Of a stretch of 7,192 bases of DNA, positions 1-6,889 are shown piece after piece (within the stretch, counting starts at the first letter, position 1; every line of letters starts with the position of its first letter). The notes below the pieces were generated by a model. The model was not told the DNA's origin and made no database searches. It saw only the letters and a list, made by a program, of their open reading frames with translations. Source of the stretch: CAZQYC01 sp043746555 (lineage in GTDB: Bacteria; Pseudomonadota; Gammaproteobacteria; Steroidobacterales; Steroidobacteraceae); assembly GCA_043746555.1 (NCBI GenBank), contig JAYTQU010000393.1:1-7192 (forward strand). The letters are read 5' to 3'. A program made the translations under genes and the position numbers.

Positions 1-163
1 CGGCGACCGTCTTGCCGTCGCGTGCACCTTCCATGACTGCACAGGAAATATAAGCGACCGCTTCTGGGTAATTTAATTTGAGTCCACGCGCTTTGCGGCG
101 TTCGGCCACAAGGCCCGCTGTGAACAACAACAATTTATCTTTTTCGCGCGGTGTGAGTTCCAT
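1..163 (-). CDS. ureA: Urease subunit gamma, N-terminal 54 residues (gene runs off left edge)
   Basis: UreA is the small gamma subunit of the nickel urease, which hydrolyses urea to ammonia and carbamate in the cytoplasm. The reading frame opens with ATG at 163 and gives MELTPREKDKLLLF followed by LVAERRKARGLKLNYPEAVA and MEGARDGKTVA, which is the highly conserved start of bacterial UreA. The family is about 100 residues long, so roughly half is present; base 1 is the first base of codon 55. Two positions look slightly unusual from memory, Tyr and Cys in EAVAYISCAV where EAVALISAAI is common. The upstream GAGA six bases before the ATG is only a weak ribosome binding site. It lies 103 bp downstream of ureD, and ureB and ureC are expected further left. 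Identification is secure; the partial state comes from the window edge, not from damage. Confidence 0.96.
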   Translation of the reverse strand, partial: MELTPREKDKLLLFTAGLVAERRKARGLKLNYPEAVAYISCAVMEGARDGKTVA

Positions 164-266
164 AAGAAGTCTCTAGTAGCCTGTCGGAAGTCGTTTGCAA
201 GAATGATTCGAACGCTTGGTTCCTTTCCGGCTAGTGACCGGAAGCTAACGCCTTCTCCCCTTCATC
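164..266 (-). other. ureD-ureA spacer with small hairpin
   Basis: This 103-bp gap is the longest spacer in the cluster. It contains a 6-bp inverted repeat, TTCCGG at 225-230 and CCGGAA at 238-243, around a 7-nt loop. No T-tract follows it on the transcribed strand, so it does not look like an intrinsic terminator. I see no clear promoter boxes and no small gene. Two short words here, GGCGTTAG and GTCACTAG when read on suitable strands, also occur in the urtD-urtE spacer, which may be chance. A weak attenuator or internal promoter is possible but not shown. Confidence 0.4.
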
Positions 267-1097
267 CTATGTCGCCCAAATGCGCGGCACAACTGCTTCG
301 CGTCCGACGATGCGCAGCCGCAGCGATTGCCACAGTGTCACAAAAGCCCGCTTGGCAAAATCGCTATCGATACCGATCAAGCGGCACGACAACACGTTAT
401 CCACCAACGTACACGCAAACTCGTCATGTGTGCGCGCGGCGTCTAAATCATCCAGCGTAGCGGGATACGCCAACAACGTTCCGAGCAGCGTGTTTGCGGA
501 TAGTCCCCATGGCGCGTGCATCGTCGCGCTGTCGCCGTCGATGCGCAAGTGGTCGAGTAACGTAGGCTGTTCGTCGATCCAAACTTCAAAGTCCTGTCGC
601 AGCTTCCCGGTGTCGAACGGTTCGCTACTAGCGGGACGGCCATAACAGGTCAGCTCCCAACCTATAAAGCGCGACTGACGATCCAAGCGCACAACGGTCG
701 CCAGCGACGCATTCGCGTTGCGAAACACAATGGTTTCCTGCGGCAGCCATTCAAGCGTTGCGGCTTGGACGCGCAACTCTTGTTGTAAAACAGCGCAATG
801 ATTCGGCAATGCGCGGTAAAACTTGGTAGCCGCGGGCGTTGTGATCAAAGCGTGCGCGCCGCTCAAGAGTGTTGCTGCCAAATGCAATTGATCGCCGCCG
901 ACGATTCCACCGGGCGGATGCACTAAATAGACGTGGCACACTTCTCCTTCCGGATAGAACGGGCGTTGTACGATAAGCGGGCCGACATGTTGACGTGATG
1001 CGAGCACGGTGCGTGTCGGGTCGCGCGCGAATTGCAATTTGAGTTCGGCTCGCCAACCGCCTGTGTCGATAGTCGAGATGTCGGGAACGGCGCTCAT
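267..1097 (-). CDS. ureD: Urease accessory protein UreD (UreH)
   Basis: UreD binds the apo-urease and, with UreF and UreG, delivers nickel to its active site in the cytoplasm. The 276-residue product has the family motifs in order: GWRAEL near residues 14-19, RPFYPEG at 45-51, HPPGGIVGGD at 60-69, TPAATKFYR at 87-95, LEWLPQETIVF at 115-125, GWE at 146-148, GRPAS at 153-157, and the characteristic C-terminal RIWAT at 272-276. Length is normal for the family (about 270-290) and the frame is intact. The start at 1097 places GWRAEL at the usual distance from the N-terminus, but no good Shine-Dalgarno precedes it, only GAG two bases from the ATG, so coupling to urtE 31 bp upstream is likely. Position between the urea transporter and ureA fits the common urt-ureDABC arrangement. 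Confidence 0.96.
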   Translation of the reverse strand: MSAVPDISTIDTGGWRAELKLQFARDPTRTVLASRQHVGPLIVQRPFYPEGEVCHVYLVHPPGGIVGGDQLHLAATLLSGAHALITTPAATKFYRALPNHCAVLQQELRVQAATLEWLPQETIVFRNANASLATVVRLDRQSRFIGWELTCYGRPASSEPFDTGKLRQDFEVWIDEQPTLLDHLRIDGDSATMHAPWGLSANTLLGTLLAYPATLDDLDAARTHDEFACTLVDNVLSCRLIGIDSDFAKRAFVTLWQSLRLRIVGREAVVPRIWAT

Positions 1098-1128
1098 AAC
1101 TCATATAGTACCGTTACGCGTGGCGTTG

Positions 1129-1824
1129 TTATACGGTGAGATGATGCTTCACCATCTCGTCGCTCAACTCGCCGATCTTGCCGTTCGCAACTAGGCGGCC
1201 CTTGTCGAGAATACGGAATTCGCTGGCGACGCGGCGCGCGAAAGGAAGTTTTTGCTCCACCAACAGTACAGTGAGTCCGGTTTCTTTGTTGAGGCGCAGA
1301 ATGAGATCGCCGATTTCATGCACGATGTTGGGCTGAATGCCTTCGGTGGGTTCATCGAGAATCAAAAACTTCGGCTCGATCACCAACGCTCTGCCGATCG
1401 CGAGTTGTTGTTGTTGACCGCCCGATAGATCGCCACCGCGACGTTGCAGCATCTGTTTCAAGACCGGAAACATCGCGAAAATGTGTTCGGGAATGGTCTT
1501 GCGTTTATCCTTGCGCACCGGCAAGCCGATCTTTAAGTTCTCTTCCACAGTAAGTTGCGAAAAAATCTCGCGACCTTGCGGCACGTAGCCGATGCCGAGA
1601 TGCGCGCGTCGCTCCGCGGGTTGTTTGCGCAAATCCTGGCCGCCGTACTCAATCGATCCGGATGTCGTGTTGAGCAATCCCATGACGCTCTTGAGCAGCG
1701 TCGTTTTGCCCATGCCGTTGCGGCCCATCAAACACGTGACGGAACCTTGCGGCACAATCATGTCCACATCCCAGAGCGTGTGACTGCCGCCGTAGAATTG
1801 ATTGAGTTTCTGAATTTCAAGCAT
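1129..1824 (-). CDS. urtE: Urea ABC transporter ATP-binding protein UrtE
   Basis: UrtE is one of two ATPases that power urea import through UrtBC at the inner membrane. The 231-residue protein has Walker A GRNGMGKTT at 34-42, the Q-loop glutamine in YVPQGREIF at residue 83, the signature LSGGQQQQ at 133-140, Walker B FLILDEP at 153-159, and TEGIQPN directly after it, which is typical of the LivF/UrtE branch. The usual H-loop histidine is Gln190 in LLVEQ; as far as I recall this substitution is common in LivF-like proteins, so I do not read it as damage. Length is normal. The gene is separated from urtD by 75 bp that contain an inverted-repeat element ending two bases before the ATG, and no Shine-Dalgarno is visible. 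MLEIQKLNQFYGGSHTL is the expected N-terminus, so this start is well supported despite that. Confidence 0.96.
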   Translation of the reverse strand: MLEIQKLNQFYGGSHTLWDVDMIVPQGSVTCLMGRNGMGKTTLLKSVMGLLNTTSGSIEYGGQDLRKQPAERRAHLGIGYVPQGREIFSQLTVEENLKIGLPVRKDKRKTIPEHIFAMFPVLKQMLQRRGGDLSGGQQQQLAIGRALVIEPKFLILDEPTEGIQPNIVHEIGDLILRLNKETGLTVLLVEQKLPFARRVASEFRILDKGRLVANGKIGELSDEMVKHHLTV

Positions 1825-1899
1825 AGGTTAGTCGTTAGTCACTAGTCGTTAGGAGTTAGCCAGAGGGTCGCCGTTGCATGTCCGACTAACGACTAACGC
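1825..1899. repeat. Heptamer inverted-repeat element filling the urtD-urtE spacer
   Basis: The arms GTTAGTCGTTAGTC (1827-1840) and GACTAACGACTAAC (1884-1897) are perfect 14-bp inverted repeats around a 43-bp loop. Each arm is itself two tandem copies of a 7-bp unit, GTTAGTC. On the left side the period-7 pattern continues in degenerate form to 1860 as ACTAGTC, GTTAGGA and GTTAGC. The arms lie two bases from the urtE start codon and two bases from the urtD stop codon, so the element occupies essentially the whole spacer. In the transcript it could fold into a long hairpin. It might be a dispersed extragenic palindromic repeat, a small non-autonomous element, or a local regulatory hairpin; the sequence alone does not decide. 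No U-tract supports an intrinsic terminator. Confidence 0.8.
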
Positions 1900-2730
1900 C
1901 TATTCTCCCAAATACACTTCCACTACCTTCTGGTTATTCTGTACTTCGTCGATCGAACCTTCCGCCAACACGCTGCCTTCGTGCAACACAGTGACGGTCT
2001 TAGCGATGGAGCGCACGAAGTCCATGTCGTGTTCGACGACCACGACCGAGTGTTGTCCCGCGAGCGAGGTGAGCAACTCGGCTGTGCGTTCGGTTTCTTG
2101 CGGCGTCATCCCGGCGACAGGCTCGTCGACCAATAACAATTCGGGTTGTTGCATGAGCAACATGCCGATTTCCAACCACTGCTTCTGTCCATGCGAAAGC
2201 GCGCCGGCCAGCGCGGTGCGTCGCTCGGTAAGATGAATCACGTCCAGCACTTCGTCGATGCGGTCGCGTTGTCGACCGTTGAGCTGTGAAGTGAGTGTCC
2301 GCCAGACGGATTTGTTGCCGGCCACGGCGAGTTCCATATTTTCAAAAACGCTGTGCGATTCGAACACAGTGGGCTTTTGAAACTTACGACCGATGCCCGC
2401 TTGTGCGATTTCGGGTTCCGTCATGTCGAGTAGATTGGTCGTTTGTCCGAACCATGCAGAGCCGTGATCGGGACGTGTCTTGCCGGTGATGACATCCATC
2501 ATCGTGGTTTTTCCGGCGCCGTTCGGACCGATAATGCAGCGCAGTTCGCCAACGTCGATGTACAGCGTCAATTCGTTCAGCGCACGAAAACCGTCAAAGC
2601 TCACCGTGATGTCTTCGAGATACAAAATAGTTTTGTGCGATACATCGGGCGCCGCCTCGCCGTTGCGCTTGCGCCTGGCCCAACGCGCGATGTCGTTTAT
2701 TTTTTTAAAAGTCTTTTTGGCGGAACTCAT
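1900..2730 (-). CDS. urtD: Urea ABC transporter ATP-binding protein UrtD
   Basis: UrtD is the second ATPase of the urea importer, expected to pair with UrtE on the cytoplasmic face of the UrtBC channel. The 276-residue product carries Walker A GPNGAGKTT at 68-76, Q-loop Gln118 in GRKFQKPTVFE, signature LSHGQKQWLEIG at 178-189, Walker B LLLVDEP at 198-204 and an H-loop histidine at 234 in VVVEHDMDF. LSHGQ instead of LSGGQ and the VAGMTPQET segment after Walker B are typical of UrtD. A basic N-terminal extension of about 30 residues precedes the ABC core (ILYLEDITVSFDGF); similar extensions are known in some proteobacterial UrtD proteins. The ATG overlaps the urtC stop as ATGA, and GAGG lies ten bases upstream (2741-2744), so translation is probably coupled. 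A run of seven A on the coding strand falls at codons 9-11. Confidence 0.96.
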   Translation of the reverse strand: MSSAKKTFKKINDIARWARRKRNGEAAPDVSHKTILYLEDITVSFDGFRALNELTLYIDVGELRCIIGPNGAGKTTMMDVITGKTRPDHGSAWFGQTTNLLDMTEPEIAQAGIGRKFQKPTVFESHSVFENMELAVAGNKSVWRTLTSQLNGRQRDRIDEVLDVIHLTERRTALAGALSHGQKQWLEIGMLLMQQPELLLVDEPVAGMTPQETERTAELLTSLAGQHSVVVVEHDMDFVRSIAKTVTVLHEGSVLAEGSIDEVQNNQKVVEVYLGE

Positions 2731-3830
2731 GCGGCTTGCGCCTCATTGCGCTTCAATAAGCCGACACAGCCGTTTGGCAAAAACAAAGTTACGAACACGA
2801 ATAACGCGCCGAGGGCGTACAACCACATCTCCGGTAACTCGGTGGTGAGATACGTTTTTGCGTAATTCACCAGTACCGCGCCCGCTACTGCGCCGTACAA
2901 CGTACCGCGACCGCCGATCGCGACCCAGATAACGATTTCAATCGAATTGATCGGCGAGAATTCACTGGGATTGATAATGCCGACTTGCGGCACATATAGC
3001 GCGCCCGCGATTCCCGCAAGCACGGCTGAGAACGCGAACAGCCACACCTTGTACGATTCGACACGATAGCCGATGAAGCGCGTACGACTTTCGGCATCGC
3101 GCACGGCTTGAATAACGCGTCCGGCGCGCGAACTCACAATGTAACGACAAACAATGTAACCCAATGCGAGCGCCAACGCAGTGCAAACGAACAACGCGAT
3201 GCGCGTGCTGGGTAGGTGTAGATCGAAACCCAAAAGCTCTTTGAAATCGGTGAATCCATTATTGCCGCCAAAGCCCATGTCGTTACGAAAAAACGCCAGC
3301 ATCAACGCATAGGTTAGCGCCTGCGTGATGATGGACAAATACACGCCGGTGACTCGCGAACGAAACGCAAACCAACCGAATAGAAATGCCAGCACGCCGG
3401 GGACAATAATTACCATCGCCATCGCAAACCAAAACATGTCGAATCCGTGCCAGAACCACGGCAATTCCTTCCAATTCAGAAACACCATGAAGTCGGGCAG
3501 GATCGGATCGCCGTAGACACCGCGCGTGCCGATTTGTCGCATCAGGTACATGCCCATCGCGTATCCGCCCAGCGCGAAGAACGCGCCGTGGCCCAAACTC
3601 AAAATGCCGCAGTAACCCCAAACCAAATCGACGGAAATCGCAAGCAATGCGTAACACATGTACTTGCCGATTAACGTGACCGTGTATGAAGACAAGTGCA
3701 GCGCCGAAGCTTCAGGTGTCGCGAGATGCAAAATCGGTACGAGCAGCGCAACAGCGGCAAGCACAGTCAAAAATACTTTGCCGCCCTTGTCGGCATGCAG
3801 AAGTTGCAAGAGTTGAGCAGCGCGCGTCAT
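2727..3830 (-). CDS. urtC: Urea ABC transporter permease UrtC
   Basis: UrtC is an inner-membrane permease of the LivM type that forms the urea channel with UrtB. I place the start at 3830 (MTRAAQLLQLLHADKGG), giving 367 residues, the normal family size. This start sits in a TGATG overlap with the urtB stop and has GGAG eight bases upstream (3839-3842). The same frame is open a further 108 codons upstream to 4154, but that stretch is arginine- and histidine-rich, lies inside urtB and is not UrtC-like. Hydrophobic segments lie near residues 18-36, 48-70, 83-98, 132-155, 162-180, 211-230, 263-282, 297-325 and 336-352. Family landmarks include VDLVWGYCGILSLGHGAFFALGGYAMG in pieces at 67-93 and the cytoplasmic coupling loop around RVIQAVRDAESRTRFIGYRV at 238-257. 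It overlaps urtD by four bases. Confidence 0.95.
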   Translation of the reverse strand: MTRAAQLLQLLHADKGGKVFLTVLAAVALLVPILHLATPEASALHLSSYTVTLIGKYMCYALLAISVDLVWGYCGILSLGHGAFFALGGYAMGMYLMRQIGTRGVYGDPILPDFMVFLNWKELPWFWHGFDMFWFAMAMVIIVPGVLAFLFGWFAFRSRVTGVYLSIITQALTYALMLAFFRNDMGFGGNNGFTDFKELLGFDLHLPSTRIALFVCTALALALGYIVCRYIVSSRAGRVIQAVRDAESRTRFIGYRVESYKVWLFAFSAVLAGIAGALYVPQVGIINPSEFSPINSIEIVIWVAIGGRGTLYGAVAGAVLVNYAKTYLTTELPEMWLYALGALFVFVTLFLPNGCVGLLKRNEAQAA

Positions 3831-5509
3831 CACTGTTGCTCCGCTGCGCGACCCTTTTGCGGGAACAAGCCACGCGGTCGTCGTTGAATGAACAAAATCA
3901 ATGCGATCAGTACAAAGATTTTCGCGAGCACTGCGCCCGAATAAGGTTCCAGCACTTTGTTGACAACGCCGAGCGACATGCCGCCGATCATCGTGCCCCA
4001 GAGATTGCCGACGCCGCCGAATACCACCACCATGAACGAGTCGACGATGTATTGCTGTCCGAGATTCGGTCCGACATTGGTTAACTGACTGAGCGCGACA
4101 CCGGCGACGCCCGCGATGCCGGAGCCCAAACCGAAGGTCATCGCATCCACCCATTCGCTACGCACGCCCATGGCGCGCGCCATCGCGCGGTTTTGCGCGA
4201 CCGCGCGAACGGTCAAACCCAATCGCGTGCGTTTAAGTACCCACAACAGCACCGCGAACACAATGAACGTGAACAACACAATGTAGAGACGATTGAAGGT
4301 GATCGACAACGCTTCGTTAATTTGCCACGAACCGGACATCCATTGCGGCGTCTCTACCGGACGATTGTTGGCGCTGAAAATATCTCGAACGATTTGCTGC
4401 AGGATCAAGCTAACGCCAAAGGTGGCGAGCAAGGTTTCCAGTGGGCGACCATAGAGAAAGCGCACCAATCCGCGCTCGATCAGAATTCCGACCGAACCCG
4501 ACACAATGAACGCCAGCGGGATCGCGACCAAGATCGACGCGCCGATGTGATTCGGCATGCACAGTTGCACGACGTACGTGGTGTAGGCGCCAAGCATCAT
4601 GAGTTCGCCGTGCGCCATGTTGATGACGCCCATTACGCCGAAGGTGATGGCCAGACCAATCGCGGCGAGCACGAGTACCGAACCCAAACTCAAGCCGAAA
4701 AACATCGTTTCCACTAGACCGTAAACGTCGCGCCAAAGGTTGATATGACTGACGGCGTCGAGTGCGGACTTGCGTACGTCCGCGTTTGTTTCTAAATATT
4801 TTCCATCGGCGCTTTGCGCGAGCAAGGATTGAAGTGCGTTATATGCTTTGGGGTTTAAGCTGTGACTCAGTGTTTCGACGGCATGGATACGTATTGTAAC
4901 GTCTTCGCTCGTAATGTCGGCTAACGCTAATCCGATTTCGATCTCGGTTTTCACGGCGCGATCGGTTTCCTTCGCTTTATATGCGCGCAACTCGGCAATG
5001 CTGTCTTCATTCAACGAGCGCAGCATTTCGGTGACGGCGGCGAGTCGCACGACGCTATCCTTACTGCGAAGATCGAACTGTGCGATGTCCCCGCGCAATG
5101 CCTTGCGTAAACCGTTGTTGGTGCCGATCTGGTCGAATCCAGCGGCTGCGGCGCTCCCGGCCGATTGTCCGGTGAGCGCATCGGTGAGTTGTAACGGATC
5201 ATTTGCTTCGGCCGTGATGAAGACTCTGTTATCCGCGGTGCGCGCGTACAGGTTGCCGTCCAAGAACGCTTGTAGCAATTGCTTGGTGCCCGGCTGTTGC
5301 AAATCAACCAGGGCTTTTGCTATTTCTTTTTTTTCCGCATAGCTCGCAGCCGGTAATTTTGTAATCGCAGCGACGAATTCCTCGCGTGCGTCGGCATGCG
5401 CGATGGTGCTTACGCTGAAAAACGCCAACGCCGATAACAGCGCCGCCAAATGGATTCGTCGATAGAACACTCGTGTGGGTGTGCCTGATTGGACTAGTGA
5501 GCGAAACAT
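3830..5509 (-). CDS. urtB: Urea ABC transporter permease UrtB with N-terminal periplasmic domain
   Basis: UrtB is the LivH-type permease that partners UrtC. The 559-residue protein begins with a signal-like segment (hydrophobic about 20-36, probable cleavage after AHA at 39). A soluble region of about 225 residues follows, rich in short helical repeats such as DSVVRLAAVTEML (151-163) and TIRIHAVETLSHSL (205-218), resembling HEAT-like repeats. The membrane part starts near 262 and contains GVMGVINMAHGELMMLGAY at 291-309, the LivH-family landmark, a coupling loop at RLGLTVRAVAQNRAMARAMG (429-448), and the closing RRPRGLFPQKGR at 543-554. The long N-terminal domain is normal for UrtB and separates it from LivH. 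No good Shine-Dalgarno precedes the ATG at 5509; a stem-loop ends 14 bases upstream. GTG at codon 14 is an alternative start that would shorten the n-region. The stop overlaps the urtC start as TGATG. Confidence 0.95.
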   Translation of the reverse strand: MFRSLVQSGTPTRVFYRRIHLAALLSALAFFSVSTIAHADAREEFVAAITKLPAASYAEKKEIAKALVDLQQPGTKQLLQAFLDGNLYARTADNRVFITAEANDPLQLTDALTGQSAGSAAAAGFDQIGTNNGLRKALRGDIAQFDLRSKDSVVRLAAVTEMLRSLNEDSIAELRAYKAKETDRAVKTEIEIGLALADITSEDVTIRIHAVETLSHSLNPKAYNALQSLLAQSADGKYLETNADVRKSALDAVSHINLWRDVYGLVETMFFGLSLGSVLVLAAIGLAITFGVMGVINMAHGELMMLGAYTTYVVQLCMPNHIGASILVAIPLAFIVSGSVGILIERGLVRFLYGRPLETLLATFGVSLILQQIVRDIFSANNRPVETPQWMSGSWQINEALSITFNRLYIVLFTFIVFAVLLWVLKRTRLGLTVRAVAQNRAMARAMGVRSEWVDAMTFGLGSGIAGVAGVALSQLTNVGPNLGQQYIVDSFMVVVFGGVGNLWGTMIGGMSLGVVNKVLEPYSGAVLAKIFVLIALILFIQRRPRGLFPQKGRAAEQQ

Positions 5510-5523
5510 GATGAAAGAGATCG

Positions 5524-5563
5524 CTTAACCAACCCGGCCCCCGCTGTGCGGGGGCCGGTTAAG
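5524..5563 (-). terminator. GC-rich stem-loop between urtA and urtB (attenuator or mRNA stabiliser)
   Basis: CCGGCCCCCGC (5534-5544) and GCGGGGGCCGG (5548-5558) form a perfect 11-bp stem with the 3-nt loop TGT. Outer bases CTTAA (5524-5528) and TTAAG (5559-5563) can add five more pairs across a 5-nt bulge. On the transcribed strand the stem is followed by GTTGGTTAAG, not by a run of U, so full intrinsic termination is doubtful. Hairpins after a binding-protein gene are known in other ABC operons, where they protect the upstream message or lower downstream expression. The same role, giving more UrtA than UrtBCDE, is an inference here. Confidence 0.7.
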
Positions 5564-5591
5564 TGCGCCGCTTTCGGCAAGCTCGCTAACT

Positions 5592-6878
5592 TTATTTGTA
5601 GTTTTGTCCCGAACACACCTTCGTGACTTTATTGTAGTTACCGCACTTGAGCGTCACCCAATCGGCTTCGATGTTTTTGCTGCCCGGCAAGTAGTCGGAC
5701 CAGGCGTCGCCCGGCACTAAGCCCTTGGTCTTCCACACCACGTTGAACTGTCCGTCGGCGCGAATTTCGCCGATGTACACCGGCTTGGTGATGTGATGAT
5801 TGGGCAATAGTTTCGCAATGCCACCGGTGAGATTCGGCGTTTCAAGCCCGGGTAATGCGGCGATGACTTTGTCCGTATTGGTCGTACCGACCTTTTGCAC
5901 GGCCTTAACCCACAGATTGAATCCGATCACATGCGCTTCCATCGGATCGTTGAAGGTGCGCTTGGGATTTTTCGTGAACGCGTGCCATTTGTTAATCCAC
6001 TCCGTGTTCACGGGACTCTTGACGCTCATGAAGTAATTCCATGCGGCCAAGTGGCCGACCAACGGTTTGGCGTCGAGGCCCGATAGTTCTTCTTCGCCCA
6101 CCGAGAACGCCACCACCGGGATGTCTTCCGCGGAAATTTTTTGATTGCCGAGTTCCTTGTAGAAGGGCACGTTGGCGTCGCCGTTGATGGTGGAGACCAC
6201 CGCCGTCTTCTTGCCTGCCGAACCGAATTTCTTGATCTTTGCGACTTCGCTTTGCCAATCGGAGAAGCCGAACGGCGTGTAATTGATGATGATGTCTTCG
6301 GGTTTGACTCCCTTTAATTTGAGATAGGCCTCCAAGATCTTGTTGGTGGTGCGCGGATACACGTAGTCTGTGCCTTCAAGCACCCACCGCTTCACGCCGA
6401 CGTCCTTCATCAAGTAATCAACGGCGGGAATCGCTTGTTGATTCGGAGCGGCACCGGTGTAGATCACGTTCCTTGAGGATTCTTCGCCCTCATATTGAAC
6501 CGGATAGAACAACAAGCCATCGTCCTTTTCGAATACCGGTAATACGGATTTGCGCGACACTGATGTCCAGCAACCGAATACCACCGCCACTTTGTCTTTC
6601 TCTAAAAGCTCCGCGGCCTTTTCGGCGAACAATGGCCAGTTGGAGGCGGGATCGACGACCACGGCTTCGAGCTTCTTGCCGAGGAGTCCGCCTTTCTTGT
6701 TTTGCTCATCGATGAGCATGAGCACGGTGTCCTTCAAGGTGGTTTCGGAAATCGCCATCGTTCCCGATAGCGAGTGGAGTACGCCGACTTTGATCGTGTC
6801 GGCTGCATTGGCGAGCGATGCAACGGCAAGCATGGCTGCCGCCGGCAAAACACTCTTTGCGATTGCTTTGAGTTTCAT
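5592..6878 (-). CDS. urtA: Urea ABC transporter periplasmic urea-binding protein UrtA
   Basis: UrtA captures urea in the periplasm and hands it to the UrtBC channel. The 428-residue precursor has a typical Sec signal peptide: basic MKLKAIAK, a hydrophobic core about 10-22, and LANA before a probable cleavage at residue 25. The mature protein starts ADTIKVGVLHSLSGTMAISE in the usual way and keeps family landmarks: DEQNKKGGLLGKKLE (57-71), VVDPASNWPLFAEKA (74-88), VVFGCWTSVSRKSVLPVFE (99-117), FYPVQYEGEESSRNV (124-138) and TGAAPNQQAIPAVDYLM (141-157). These separate UrtA from branched-chain amino-acid binding proteins of the LivJ type. Cys412 and Cys422 near the C-terminus could form a disulfide. 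The ATG at 6878 has an AGGA sequence seven bases upstream. The gene is complete and of normal length. Confidence 0.97.
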   Translation of the reverse strand: MKLKAIAKSVLPAAAMLAVASLANAADTIKVGVLHSLSGTMAISETTLKDTVLMLIDEQNKKGGLLGKKLEAVVVDPASNWPLFAEKAAELLEKDKVAVVFGCWTSVSRKSVLPVFEKDDGLLFYPVQYEGEESSRNVIYTGAAPNQQAIPAVDYLMKDVGVKRWVLEGTDYVYPRTTNKILEAYLKLKGVKPEDIIINYTPFGFSDWQSEVAKIKKFGSAGKKTAVVSTINGDANVPFYKELGNQKISAEDIPVVAFSVGEEELSGLDAKPLVGHLAAWNYFMSVKSPVNTEWINKWHAFTKNPKRTFNDPMEAHVIGFNLWVKAVQKVGTTNTDKVIAALPGLETPNLTGGIAKLLPNHHITKPVYIGEIRADGQFNVVWKTKGLVPGDAWSDYLPGSKNIEADWVTLKCGNYNKVTKVCSGQNYK

Positions 6879-6885
6879 TGTTTCA

Positions 6886-6889
6886 TCCT
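6886..6889 (-). promoter_or_regulatory. Shine-Dalgarno sequence of urtA
   Basis: AGGA on the transcribed strand lies seven bases before the urtA ATG and fixes the start, in agreement with the signal peptide that begins there. It is the clearest ribosome binding site in the window that does not lie inside another gene. An ATG that overlaps this site opens only a three-codon frame (M-K-Q) before a stop. Confidence 0.8.

Noticed and set aside
1856..1879. Seven-codon leader-like frame (MQRRPSG) inside the urtD-urtE spacer
   Set aside because: Only a poor GGA lies before the ATG, and a frame this short is expected by chance; no run of regulatory codons is present.
2443..2865. Plus-strand frames of 140 and 122 codons over urtD and the end of urtC
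   Set aside because: Both overlap clear UrtD Walker A coding sequence on the minus strand and have no independent support.
3686..4084. Plus-strand open frame of 132 codons spanning the urtC start and urtB end
   Set aside because: It is antisense to two well-recognised permease genes and has no family resemblance, so it is a codon-bias shadow.
4193..4717. Open frame of 174 codons on the plus strand, antisense to urtB
   Set aside because: It is low in hydrophobic residues and rich in Arg, Gln and His, as expected from the reverse complement of a membrane protein gene; the urtB frame on the other strand is fully explained. No ribosome binding site or recognisable motif.
5567..5578. Second small hairpin, GCCG-CTTT-CGGC, just after the urtA stop codon
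   Set aside because: Four base pairs with a short loop are too little to call next to the much stronger 11-bp stem-loop.
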